64,000 nucleotides of DNA from Oceaniglobus trochenteri (GTDB taxonomy: Bacteria; Pseudomonadota; Alphaproteobacteria; Rhodobacterales; Rhodobacteraceae): positions 124,001 to 188,000 of the forward strand of contig NZ_JACNMM010000003.1 in the NCBI RefSeq assembly GCF_020529025.1. Direction: 5' to 3'. The notes beneath the pieces were generated by a model. It had not been told where the DNA came from, did not search any database, and saw nothing but the letters and a program-made list of their open reading frames with translations. Both the position numbers and the translations under genes were made by a program. Every line of letters begins with the position of its first letter. Positions within the stretch are counted from its first letter, which is position 1. Positions 55,771-63,956 of the stretch are shown one piece after another.

Positions 55771-57276
55771 ATGATCATCAGAACGACCAAGGCGGCGCTG
55801 GCCTCCGGCACGATCCTCGCCATGGCCGGAATGGCCTCGGCTCAGACGCTGGACGTGGCGCTGAATTCGCCGCCTGCCGGGCTTGACCCGCATCTTGTCA
55901 CCGCCTTCAACTCGGTCCTGATTGCCAGCCCCAACATCTATGAGGCGCTGACCGGCATCAACGCCGATCTCGACATCACCCCCGCCCTTGCCGAAAGCTG
56001 GGAGATTTCCGAGGACGGCAAGACCTATACCTTCAAGCTGCGCGAAGGCGCCACCTTCCACGACGGCAGCACCTTCGACGCCGAGGACGTGGCCGCATCC
56101 CTGCGCCGTGTCCTGTCGGAAAAGATCGCATCGCCGCTGGCCAGCCGGATCAGCCCGATCACCGATATCGAGGTGGTCGATCCCGCCACGATCCGCCTGA
56201 CGCTGGATGCGCCCTTCGCGCCGCTGCTGGCCTCGCTGGCCACCGTCGCCATCGTTCCGGCCGAGTTCGAGGACGACCCCGACGCGCTTCAGAAAACCCC
56301 CGTCGGCACCGGGCCCTTCGCCTTTGCCGAATGGCAGCCGAACGGCTATATCAGCCTGACCGCCTTCGATGGCTATTACATGGACGGCCTGCCGAAGATC
56401 GGTGAGGTGCGGTTCCACTTCGTGCCCGAATCCGCCACCGCGCAGGCCGGCTTCCTTGCCGGTGACTATGACCTGCTGCCGGGGATCGATCCGGCCACCT
56501 CGCTGACGCTGTCGGCCAATCCGAACATCGAGATCCAGGATACCCGCGATCTGTCTTACACGCTGATCGGGATGAATGCCTCGGTCGCGCCGCTGGACAA
56601 CCCCGAGGTGCGCGAGGCGGTGAACATGCTGCTGGACCGTCAAAGCATCATCGACGCGGCGCTTTTCGGCGCCGGTGTGCCCGCCGGCCCGCTGTCGCCC
56701 GCGCTGACAAGCTGGGCCGTCGATACATCGGAATACGCCTGCTATACGCAGGACGTGGAAGGCGCCAAGGCCAAGCTGGCGCTGTCGGGCGTGACCGAAC
56801 CGCTGAAGATCCGCATGATCGTTCTGCCCCGCCAGGATGCCCGCGACATTGCCCAGGTGGCACAGCAGCAACTGGCCGCCGGCGGGATCGAGGTTGAACT
56901 GGTGAACCAGGAAATCGGGCAGTTCGTGCAGGATTGGCGCAACTCGAATTTTGACATGTTCGTCTCGGCCAACGGCGGTGCCATCGACCCCGACCTGTAC
57001 TTCTACCGCACCTTCTATGGCGGCGGTTCCACCAACGTGTTCAAGTACGACAACCCCGAGATCGACGCCCTGCTGGACGAAGGCCGCAGCGTGACCGACA
57101 TGGAGAAGCGGCAGGAAATCTATGCCGACCTGCAAAAGCGGCTGGCCTGCCAGGGCCCGGTGGCGCACATCGCCTATGGCGATCTGATGACGGCGGTTGG
57201 CCCCAAGGTCGAAGGGTTCGTCATCAACCCGCTGGGCCGGCTGAACAACCTGTCCGAAGTCACGCTGAGCGAGTGA
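55771..57276 (+). CDS. Peptide ABC importer periplasmic binding protein
   Basis: The 501-residue precursor has a signal peptide (MIIRTTKAALASGTILAMAG, cut after ASA) and a family 5 solute-binding fold: LDVALNSPPAGLDPHLV, LAESWEISEDGKTYTFKLRE and FHDGSTFDAEDVAASLRRVL are typical of Dpp/Opp/MppA-type proteins. The ligand is unknown; co-regulation with AmiE-like hydrolase and anmK favours murein peptides or muropeptides. A hairpin follows the stop. A GGGAG Shine-Dalgarno precedes the ATG. Confidence 0.92.
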   Translation: MIIRTTKAALASGTILAMAGMASAQTLDVALNSPPAGLDPHLVTAFNSVLIASPNIYEALTGINADLDITPALAESWEISEDGKTYTFKLREGATFHDGSTFDAEDVAASLRRVLSEKIASPLASRISPITDIEVVDPATIRLTLDAPFAPLLASLATVAIVPAEFEDDPDALQKTPVGTGPFAFAEWQPNGYISLTAFDGYYMDGLPKIGEVRFHFVPESATAQAGFLAGDYDLLPGIDPATSLTLSANPNIEIQDTRDLSYTLIGMNASVAPLDNPEVREAVNMLLDRQSIIDAALFGAGVPAGPLSPALTSWAVDTSEYACYTQDVEGAKAKLALSGVTEPLKIRMIVLPRQDARDIAQVAQQQLAAGGIEVELVNQEIGQFVQDWRNSNFDMFVSANGGAIDPDLYFYRTFYGGGSTNVFKYDNPEIDALLDEGRSVTDMEKRQEIYADLQKRLACQGPVAHIAYGDLMTAVGPKVEGFVINPLGRLNNLSEVTLSE

Positions 57277-57284
57277 AACCGGCG

Positions 57285-57303
57285 GGCGGGCGCCAGGCCC
57301 GCC
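57285..57303 (+). terminator. Hairpin between peptide binding protein and permease genes
   Basis: GGCGGGC (57285-57291) pairs with GCCCGCC (57297-57303) around GCCAG, directly after the binding-protein stop, without a T-run. It matches in position the hairpin after the sugar-binding-protein gene and probably stabilises the upstream message. Confidence 0.5.
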
Positions 57304-57325
57304 CCCGAACCCCAGGGGCCATGGC

Positions 57326-58279
57326 ATGAGAGCGAAGTTCTTTCTCGGGCGGCTAGCCGATCTTGCCTTCGTGCTGATCGGCGTGTCGTTCCTTGTCTTC
57401 CTGATGATCCGTCTCGTCCCGGGCGATGCGGTCACGATCATGCTGGGTGCCAATACCGAAATCACGCCCGAGCGTGTCGCCGAACTGCGCGCGCGGCTGG
57501 GGCTGGATCAATCGCTGCTGGTGCAATACTGGCTCTGGCTGACCGGCGCCTTGCAGGGTGACCTTGGCACATCGGTCTGGACCGGGCGCGCCGTGACCGA
57601 GGAAATCGGCGCGGCGCTCTGGCCGACGCTGGAGCTGACCTTCCTGTCGCTTCTGGTGGGGGCCGGGCTGTCGATTCCGCTGGGCGCCTTCATGGCCCAG
57701 GCGCGGGGCAACTGGACCGAGGTGGGCGTGCGTGTGGGCGCCATCGCCGGGCTGACGATCCCGTCGTTCTGGCTGGGCATCGTTTCGATCCTGCTGGTCA
57801 GCAAGCTTCTGCCCGGCACTTCGGTTCTGGGCTATGTGCCCTTCACCGAAGACCCGCTGGACAACCTGCGCCGCATGGTTCTCCCGGTGTTCGCGCTTTC
57901 GCTGCCGATCCTGGCGAACCTGTCGCGGCTGGTGCGTTCGGCCATGCTGGACGCCATGGGGCAGGACTACGTGCGCACCGCGCGGGCCAAGGGCGCGGGG
58001 CGGCGGCGGGTGGTCTACAAGCACGCGCTGCGCAACGCCCTGATCCCCTTCATCACCTCGGTCGGGGTTTCCATGGGGTATCTTCTGGGCGGTGCCATCG
58101 TGGTGGAACAGGTCTTTGCCATTCCGGGGCTGGGGCGGCTGGTGCTGGGGGCGATTTCCGAACGGAACTATCCGCTGGTGCAGGCGACGATCCTTGTCAT
58201 GACCGCCAGCTTCGTGCTGGTGAATTTTGCCGTCGACATGCTTTACGCCGTGATCGACCCACGGGTGCGCCGCAGATGA
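57326..58279 (+). CDS. Peptide ABC importer permease (DppB type)
   Basis: The 317-residue protein has the DppB/OppB architecture: N-terminal helix, a periplasmic segment (PGDAVTIMLGANTEITPERV ... LGLDQSLLVQYWLWLTG), then five membrane helices. The EAA loop MLDAMGQDYVRTARAKGAGR is canonical. Its stop overlaps the second permease start by four bases. Confidence 0.94.
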   Translation: MRAKFFLGRLADLAFVLIGVSFLVFLMIRLVPGDAVTIMLGANTEITPERVAELRARLGLDQSLLVQYWLWLTGALQGDLGTSVWTGRAVTEEIGAALWPTLELTFLSLLVGAGLSIPLGAFMAQARGNWTEVGVRVGAIAGLTIPSFWLGIVSILLVSKLLPGTSVLGYVPFTEDPLDNLRRMVLPVFALSLPILANLSRLVRSAMLDAMGQDYVRTARAKGAGRRRVVYKHALRNALIPFITSVGVSMGYLLGGAIVVEQVFAIPGLGRLVLGAISERNYPLVQATILVMTASFVLVNFAVDMLYAVIDPRVRRR

Positions 58280-59103
58280 TGAGCTATTTCCGAAACAACC
58301 GCCTGCTGGCCTTCGCCACGGCCCTTGTCGTGTTCCAGGTGGCGCTGGCCGTCTTTGCGCCGGTCCTGGGGCTGCAAGACCCCTTCGCACAGGTGATCGT
58401 GCAGCGCATGAAGGGGCCCAATGCGCTGAACTGGCTGGGGACCGACCAGTTGGGCCGCGATGTTCTGGCGCGGATCATCCATGGCTATCGCACCTCGCTT
58501 CTGACCTGTCTCACGGCGGTCCTGCTGGCCTTGCTGGTGGGGGGAAGCATCGGCATCCTGGCCGCCTATTACCGCGGCTGGTTCGACCGGATCGTGATGC
58601 GGCTGATGGATGTGATCTTTGCCTTTCCCATCCTGCTGCTGGCCATCGCTGTGATCGCGATCCTGGGGGCCAATTCCTTCAGCGCCGCCCTTGCCATCGC
58701 CGTGGTCTATACGCCCATCTTCGCGCGCCTGCTGCGCGGTCCGGCGCTGGTGATCTGCGAAAGCGAATATGTCGAAGGGGCGCGGGCCATCGGGGCTTCG
58801 GACCTGCGAATCATGGTCAGCCATGTTCTGCCCAACCTCGCCTCGATCGTGCTTGTGCAAACCTCGCTGCTGCTGTCGGCGGCGATCCTGGTCGAGGCGT
58901 CGCTGTCGTTTCTTGGCCTTGGCGCACAGCCGCCCACACCGTCGCTGGGCCTGATGCTGTCCGAAGGGCGCAACTTCCTGCTGCTGGCGCCCTCGCCCGC
59001 GATCTTTGCCGGTCTTGCGATCCTGTTCCTGTCCTTCGGGTTCAACCTCCTGGGCGATGCCCTGCGCGACAGCCTTGATCCCCGCCTGAAGGCCGCGACA
59101 TGA
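58276..59103 (+). CDS. Peptide ABC importer permease (DppC type)
   Basis: The 275-residue protein has the DppC/OppC pattern: NWLGTDQLGRDVLARIIHGY after the first helix, six membrane segments, the EAA-type loop VEGARAIGASDLRIMVSHVL, and the family block SLSFLGLGAQPPTPSLGLML. It overlaps DppB and the GntR gene by four bases each, so the regulator is co-transcribed with the importer. Confidence 0.94.
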   Translation: MMSYFRNNRLLAFATALVVFQVALAVFAPVLGLQDPFAQVIVQRMKGPNALNWLGTDQLGRDVLARIIHGYRTSLLTCLTAVLLALLVGGSIGILAAYYRGWFDRIVMRLMDVIFAFPILLLAIAVIAILGANSFSAALAIAVVYTPIFARLLRGPALVICESEYVEGARAIGASDLRIMVSHVLPNLASIVLVQTSLLLSAAILVEASLSFLGLGAQPPTPSLGLMLSEGRNFLLLAPSPAIFAGLAILFLSFGFNLLGDALRDSLDPRLKAAT

Positions 59104-59879
59104 CCACGGCCCCCGTCGAGGAAGACACCACGCCGCTGGCCCGACTGTTGCTGGGCCTGGGGCGCGCCGATGGCACGACCGGGCCGCGCTATGCGCATCT
59201 GGGTTCGGCCATGCGGGGGCTGATCGAGCTGGGCGAATGGCGCGGCGGCATGGCCCTGCCCCCCGAACGCGTCATCACCGAGGCGACGGGCCTGTCGCGC
59301 GCCACCGTGCGCCGGGCCATCGACACGCTGGTGGCCGAGGGGCTGATCACCCGCCAGCAGGGGGCGGGCAACTTCGTGTCGCGCGCCATCGACCAACCGC
59401 TTTCGGTACTTGTGGGCTTTACCGAGGACATGCGCCTGCGCGGGGCCGCCACCCGGTCGGTGGTGCTGCGCCAGGGGGTCGAAGAGGCCTCGCCCTCGCA
59501 TATCCTGAAGCTGGGCCTGTCACCGGGGGAAAAGGTGTTCCGCCTTGACCGGGTGCGCCTGGCCAACGAAGAGCCGCTGGCCATCGAACGCGCCGTGGTG
59601 CCCGCCGCCAGCCTGGGGCGCGAAACGGTGGATGTTTCGCTTTACGCCGCCATGCGGGCGGCCGGTGTGATGCCGGCGCGCGCCCTGCAACGCATCCACG
59701 CGGCCATTTCCAATGACGAGGAATCGCGCCTTCTGGGCCAGGGCGAAACAATCCCGATCCTGCGGGTCGAGCGGCGATCATTCCTGGCCAACGGCCGCCC
59801 GATCGAGGTGACGACATCATCCTATCGGGGCGACCGTTACGATTTCGTGGCCGAGCTGACGCTGGGCGCGGGCGGTTAA
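59100..59879 (+). CDS. GntR-family (HutC/UTRA) regulator of peptide importer
   Basis: The 259-residue protein has a GntR winged helix (LPPERVITEATGLSRATVRR to AIDTLVAEGLITRQQGAGNF) and a UTRA domain ending ITTSSYRGDRYDFVAELTL in pattern (VTTSSYRGDRYDFVAEL here). It resembles the GntR protein at 43.9 kb along its whole length, including the SYRGD-YD-VAEL end. Four-base coupling to dppC suggests autoregulation through the TGGTCTGCACCA repeat. UTRA domains of this group bind phosphorylated sugars, such as GlcNAc-6-P in NagR/YvoA. Confidence 0.92.
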   Translation: MTTAPVEEDTTPLARLLLGLGRADGTTGPRYAHLGSAMRGLIELGEWRGGMALPPERVITEATGLSRATVRRAIDTLVAEGLITRQQGAGNFVSRAIDQPLSVLVGFTEDMRLRGAATRSVVLRQGVEEASPSHILKLGLSPGEKVFRLDRVRLANEEPLAIERAVVPAASLGRETVDVSLYAAMRAAGVMPARALQRIHAAISNDEESRLLGQGETIPILRVERRSFLANGRPIEVTTSSYRGDRYDFVAELTLGAGG

Positions 59880-60364
59880 CCCAGCGCGTCCACCGTCGCC
59901 AATGTCGCGATGGCGGGCAGGGTAAGCTGGTTCAGCGCGGCGCTCTGGCGTTCGGGGGTATAGTTCCCCTCGACGTCCAGCATGTTGACGGTTCCGATCA
60001 GAGCGCCCCCGCGCAGCACCGGCAGGTTGATGACCGAGCCACAGCCCAGCGACCCGATGAGTTCGTGGTCGGGAAAGACCCTGGCGATATCGGCCAGCGT
60101 GTTGGCCACGAACAGTTCGTGCCGGCCATTCACCACATCGAACCACGAATCCTGCTGGATTGGCTTGGTGCCCGAACCGGGATAGTTTTCAGCGTCGCTG
60201 GTGTAGGAGCGGCGGGCCAGCCCTGCCTCCATGTCCACCCGCATCACGGTGAACAGTTTCGCCCCGATCAGGGCATCGGCCAGGCGGTGCAGCGCCGCCT
60301 GTGCGGCCTCGGGGGTTTCGGCGGCGCCAAGGGCGGCGGTGAAGGTGGCAAGGTGGTCGGTCAT
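59876..60364 (-). CDS. GAF-domain protein at end of second peptide-ABC operon
   Basis: The ATG at 60364 (GGAG upstream) gives a 162-residue protein made of one GAF domain (LIGAKLFTVMRVDMEAGLAR ... INLPVLRGGALIGTVNMLDV). It has no output domain, so it is either a sensor, a small-molecule binding protein or an enzyme; GAF-fold enzymes such as free-Met-R-sulfoxide reductase carry a three-cysteine site that is not seen here. It is probably the last gene of the leftward ABC operon (16-base gap) and overlaps the convergent GntR gene by four bases. Confidence 0.8.
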   Translation of the reverse strand: MTDHLATFTAALGAAETPEAAQAALHRLADALIGAKLFTVMRVDMEAGLARRSYTSDAENYPGSGTKPIQQDSWFDVVNGRHELFVANTLADIARVFPDHELIGSLGCGSVINLPVLRGGALIGTVNMLDVEGNYTPERQSAALNQLTLPAIATLATVDALG

Positions 60365-60380
60365 ACGTCTCTCCGGGGGA

Positions 60381-61112
60381 TCAGCCGCCGCTGGCGGCGT
60401 AAAGGGCGCGGGCATAGGGATGGGTGAAGGCGCCGTCGTGCAGCGCGGTGCCTGGTGCGATCTCGACAATCTCGCCCTTGGTCATCACCGCCATGCGGTC
60501 GCACATGAAGCCGACGACAGGCAGATCGTGGCTGACCATCAGATAGGTCAGGTTGTGTTCGGCACGCAGGCGTTTCAGCAGGTTCAGGATTTCGGCCTGC
60601 ACCGACACGTCCAGCGCGCTGGTGGGTTCGTCCAGCAGCATCACCTTCGGTTCCAGCATAAGCGCCCGGGCAATCGCCACCCTCTGACGCTGCCCGCCCG
60701 AAAGCTGGTGCGGATAGCGAAAGCGAAACCGGCGATCCAGCCCCACATCGGTCAGCACCTGTTCCACCCGTTCGTCGCGGTTGCCAAGGCCGTGAATTTT
60801 CAACGCCTCGCTCAGCACCGAATCCACCGTCTTGCGCGGGTGGAGCGATCCGTAGGGGTCCTGAAACACCATCTGGCATTGCCGGGCCAGGGCGCGGTCG
60901 GGGCGGTGGCTGCGCGGCTTGCCCAGAACCTCGATCGTGCCGGCCCATTCGGGGGCCAGCCCCGCGATGGCCTTCAACACGGTGGATTTTCCCGAACCGC
61001 TTTCGCCGACCAGGGCGAAACTCTCGCCCTCGGCCACGTCGAAGGTGGCGCCCTTCACCACACGGTTGCCGTCATAGGACACATCGAGGTTCTGCAGGGA
61101 AATCGCGGTCAT
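60381..61112 (-). CDS. Peptide-type ABC importer ATPase (DppF-like), second set
   Basis: The 243-residue protein has Walker A GESGSGKSTVLKAI, Q-loop MVFQDPYGSLHPRK, signature [16 protein letters not shown], Walker B VMLLDEPTSALD and switch His MVSHDLPVVGF. It is shorter than typical DppF and lacks the cysteine-rich C-terminal domain present in the first set, ending soon after FTHPYARALYAAS. ATG 61112 overlaps the upstream ATPase stop by four bases. Confidence 0.9.
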   Translation of the reverse strand: MTAISLQNLDVSYDGNRVVKGATFDVAEGESFALVGESGSGKSTVLKAIAGLAPEWAGTIEVLGKPRSHRPDRALARQCQMVFQDPYGSLHPRKTVDSVLSEALKIHGLGNRDERVEQVLTDVGLDRRFRFRYPHQLSGGQRQRVAIARALMLEPKVMLLDEPTSALDVSVQAEILNLLKRLRAEHNLTYLMVSHDLPVVGFMCDRMAVMTKGEIVEIAPGTALHDGAFTHPYARALYAASGG

Positions 61113-61945
61113 GTCCCCTCCCACTGGCTGCGGTCCAGCACCGGCAGGGTTTCACGGGTTTCATGCATCCGCGGCACGGCGGCCAGCAACCCGCGCGTAT
61201 AGGGATGCGTCGCCTGCGCCAGATCGGCGGCATCGCAGCGTTCCACCACCCGGCCCGCGTTCATCACCATGATCCGGTCGCAATAGCGCGCGACAAGGTT
61301 CAGGTCGTGGCTGATCAGGATCAGCCCCATGCCGTGATCGCGCACCAGGTCGTCGATCAGGTCAAGCACCTGCGCCTGAACCGATACGTCCAGCGCGCTG
61401 GTGGGTTCGTCCGCGATCAGGATCTGCGGGCGCGGAACAAGCATCATGGCGATCATGATCCGCTGGCCCATGCCGCCCGACACCTCGTGCGCATACATCT
61501 GCGACACGCGGTCGGGGTCGTTGATCTGCACCGCCTCAAGCATGTCGCGCACCCGGGCGCGGGTGGCGGCGCGGCCCAGGTTTTCGTGCATGCGCAGCGC
61601 CTCGGCGATCTGGCGGCCGATGGTCATCACCGGGTTCAGCGAATAGCGCGGGTCCTGCATCACCATCGAGATGCGCGCGCCCCTTATGGGCCGCATCTTC
61701 GATTCCGGCAGGGTCAGCAGGTCCGTTCCGTCAAACCGCAACCGTTCGGCCGTCACCCGCCCCGGCGGGCGGATCAGCCGCAGGATGGCGCGCCCAGTCA
61801 TGGATTTGCCCGAACCGCTTTCGCCCACGATGCCCAGGCGTTCGCGCCCCAGGTCAAAGCCCAGGCCATCGACCACGTTCACCCGCCCGGTGTGGGTGGG
61901 AAAGCTGACCTTGAGGTCGCGGACTGACAGCAGGGGTTCGCTCAT
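61109..61945 (-). CDS. Peptide-type ABC importer ATPase (DppD-like), second set
   Basis: The 278-residue protein has Walker A GESGSGKSMTGRAIL, Q-loop MVMQDPRYSLNPV, a slightly altered signature VSGGMGQRIMIAMML, Walker B ILIADEPTSALD and switch His LISHDLNLVAR. It also ends before the cysteine-rich domain of Opp/Dpp ATPases. Coupling by four-base overlaps to the permease and the second ATPase shows one transport unit. Confidence 0.9.
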   Translation of the reverse strand: MSEPLLSVRDLKVSFPTHTGRVNVVDGLGFDLGRERLGIVGESGSGKSMTGRAILRLIRPPGRVTAERLRFDGTDLLTLPESKMRPIRGARISMVMQDPRYSLNPVMTIGRQIAEALRMHENLGRAATRARVRDMLEAVQINDPDRVSQMYAHEVSGGMGQRIMIAMMLVPRPQILIADEPTSALDVSVQAQVLDLIDDLVRDHGMGLILISHDLNLVARYCDRIMVMNAGRVVERCDAADLAQATHPYTRGLLAAVPRMHETRETLPVLDRSQWEGT

Positions 61946-62838
61946 GACTTGCCCGCCGATTTCGGGTCAAGCACATCGCGCAAGCCGTCGCCGAGGAAAC
62001 AGAACCCCAGCGACACGAGGATGATCGCCAAACCCGGCATCGTCGCCACCCACCACTGATCCAGGATGAACACCCGCCCGCGCGAGATCATCGCGCCCCA
62101 TTCGGGTAGCGGCGGCTGTGCGCCGAGGCCGAGAAAGCCAAGGCCCGCGGCGGTGAGGATGATCCCGGCCATGTCCAGCGTCACGCGGATGATCATCGAC
62201 GAAGTGCAGAGCGGCAGGACATGCAACAGGATGATCCGCCCGTGCGAGGCGCCCAGCAGGCGTGTGGCCGCGACGAACTCGGCATTGCGGAAGGTCAGCG
62301 TCTCGGCCCGTGCGATCCGGGCATAGGCGGGCCAGGCGGTGATGGCGATGGCGATGATGGCGTTCTCGATCCCCGGCCCCAGGGCGGCGACGAAGGCCAG
62401 CGCGAGGATCAGCTTGGGCATCGACAGGAAAATGTCGGTGAATCCCATCAGGATCTTGTCGGTCCAGCCGCCGAAATACCCCGCCACCGCACCCACGATC
62501 AGGCCAAGGGGCGCCGAGATCACCGCCACCAGCCCGACGATCAGCAGCGTGATCCGCGCGCCATAGACGACGCGGGAAAAGATGTCGCGGCCCAGCTCAT
62601 CCGTGCCCATCCAGTGATCCCACGAGGGGGGCAGCAACCGGTTGGGAAGATCCTGCCCCACGCCGCTTTCCGGCGCGATCAGCGGCGCGGCCACTGCAGT
62701 GACGATCAGCAGCAGAACGATCAGCCCGCCGATCACCGCCAGTGGATTGCGCAACAGCATCAGCAACGCGCGCCAGGCCCGCCCGGCCCCCGCCTGCACC
62801 CGGGATTCCGGGCTTTCGCTCATCAGCCAATCGCGCAT
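61942..62838 (-). CDS. Peptide-type ABC importer permease (DppC-like), second set
   Basis: The ATG at 62838 (GAGGAG six bases upstream) gives a 298-residue DppC-type permease: WMGTDELGRDIFSRVVYGAR after the first helix, six membrane segments, the EAA-like FVAATRLLGASHGRIILLHV loop and GLGFLGLGAQPPLPEWGAMI near the end. It shares one base with the stop of the next permease gene. Confidence 0.92.
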   Translation of the reverse strand: MRDWLMSESPESRVQAGAGRAWRALLMLLRNPLAVIGGLIVLLLIVTAVAAPLIAPESGVGQDLPNRLLPPSWDHWMGTDELGRDIFSRVVYGARITLLIVGLVAVISAPLGLIVGAVAGYFGGWTDKILMGFTDIFLSMPKLILALAFVAALGPGIENAIIAIAITAWPAYARIARAETLTFRNAEFVAATRLLGASHGRIILLHVLPLCTSSMIIRVTLDMAGIILTAAGLGFLGLGAQPPLPEWGAMISRGRVFILDQWWVATMPGLAIILVSLGFCFLGDGLRDVLDPKSAGKS

Positions 62839-63884
62839 CACCGGCTCCTCGGGTCAAGAACGCGGTACAGCACGTCCGACACCTTGTTGATGACGATGAA
62901 CACCGCGCCGATCACCAGCGTGGCCCCCAGCACCGCGTTCATGTCGGCGTTGAACAGCGCCGTGGTCAGGTAGTTGCCGATCCCGGGCCAGGAAAACACC
63001 GTCTCGATCATCACCGACCCCTCCAGAAGGCCCGCATAGGACAGTCCGATAACGGTGATCAGCGGCACCCGGATCGACCCGAAGGCATGCACCCAGATCA
63101 CGCGGCGTTCGCGCACGCCCTTGACGCGGGCGGTGGTGACATATTCCTGGCCAAGCTGGTCCAGCATGAAGCTGCGGGTCATCCGCGCGATATAGGCCAG
63201 GGCGAAGAACCCGAGGATGGTGGCGGGCAAGACGATGTGATCGGCGGCGTTCCAGAACACCTCGAAATCCCCGGCGATCAGGCTGTCGACCAGAAGCAGG
63301 CCCGTGACAGGCTCCACCAGCCCGTCAAAGAACACGTCGATCCGCCCCGGCCCGGCCACCCAGCCCAGCCCGGCATAGAAAAGCGCCAGCCCCACAAGGC
63401 CCAGCCAGAAGGCCGGCACCGAATAGCCCAGCAAGGCCAGAACGCGGATCACTTGATCGATCCAGCTTCCGGCGCGGGCAGCGGCGATCACGCCCATGGG
63501 CACACCCAGCGCCACGCCGATGATGATGCCGATGGTGGCCATTTCCAGGGTGGCGGGAAAGACCCGCGCCAGATCCTGCGCAACGGGCCGCCCCGTCGAG
63601 ACCGAACGCCCCAGTTCGCCCTGAAACACGTCGCCGACGTAAGAGAAGAACTGCACCAGAAGCGGCCGGTCCAGCCCCATGGCCACGCGCGCCGCCTCGT
63701 ATTGTTCGTTGCTGGCGCGGTCGCCGACGACGGCCAGCACCGGGTCGATCGGCACCACGCGACCGATGAAAAAGGTGATCGCCAGCAGGCCCAGGAAGGT
63801 CAGCACCGTCACCACCGCAAAGCCCGCGAGAGACCGCGCAAGGCGGACCGGACGAGACCGGGACAGGGGCGAAAGGGTGATCAC
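62838..63884 (-). CDS. Peptide-type ABC importer permease (DppB-like), second set
   Basis: The 348-residue DppB-type permease has an N-terminal helix, a periplasmic region of about 70 residues (IDPVLAVVGDRASNEQYEAA ... SYVGDVFQGELGRSVSTGRP), then five membrane helices and the EAA loop MLDQLGQEYVTTARVKGVRE. A long insertion (residues about 185-225) is unusual. It is the first gene visible in this leftward operon; no binding protein lies between it and the right edge, so that gene is either beyond the edge or elsewhere. Confidence 0.92.
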   Translation of the reverse strand: MITLSPLSRSRPVRLARSLAGFAVVTVLTFLGLLAITFFIGRVVPIDPVLAVVGDRASNEQYEAARVAMGLDRPLLVQFFSYVGDVFQGELGRSVSTGRPVAQDLARVFPATLEMATIGIIIGVALGVPMGVIAAARAGSWIDQVIRVLALLGYSVPAFWLGLVGLALFYAGLGWVAGPGRIDVFFDGLVEPVTGLLLVDSLIAGDFEVFWNAADHIVLPATILGFFALAYIARMTRSFMLDQLGQEYVTTARVKGVRERRVIWVHAFGSIRVPLITVIGLSYAGLLEGSVMIETVFSWPGIGNYLTTALFNADMNAVLGATLVIGAVFIVINKVSDVLYRVLDPRSR

Positions 63885-63942
63885 GGATCGGCACCTTCGG
63901 GGGCTGCGTTTCGCGGCAGGGTAAAGATCATGCTTGGCATAT

Positions 63943-63956
63943 GCAAAAAGTTTTGC
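63943..63956. promoter_or_regulatory. Inverted repeat in promoter region at right edge
   Basis: GCAAAAAGTTTTGC is a perfect GCAAAA/TTTTGC inverted repeat around AG, 59 bases upstream of the DppB-like ATG in an AT-rich stretch (63885-64000) that probably holds this operon's promoter. It is a plausible operator; the regulator is unknown. A GGAG-N6-TTG at 63983-63995 could begin a rightward gene cut by the edge. Confidence 0.35.

Noticed and set aside
55648-57465. A 605-codon frame antisense to the peptide-binding protein
   Set aside because: Shadow frame; the sense gene has a signal peptide and the family 5 motifs.
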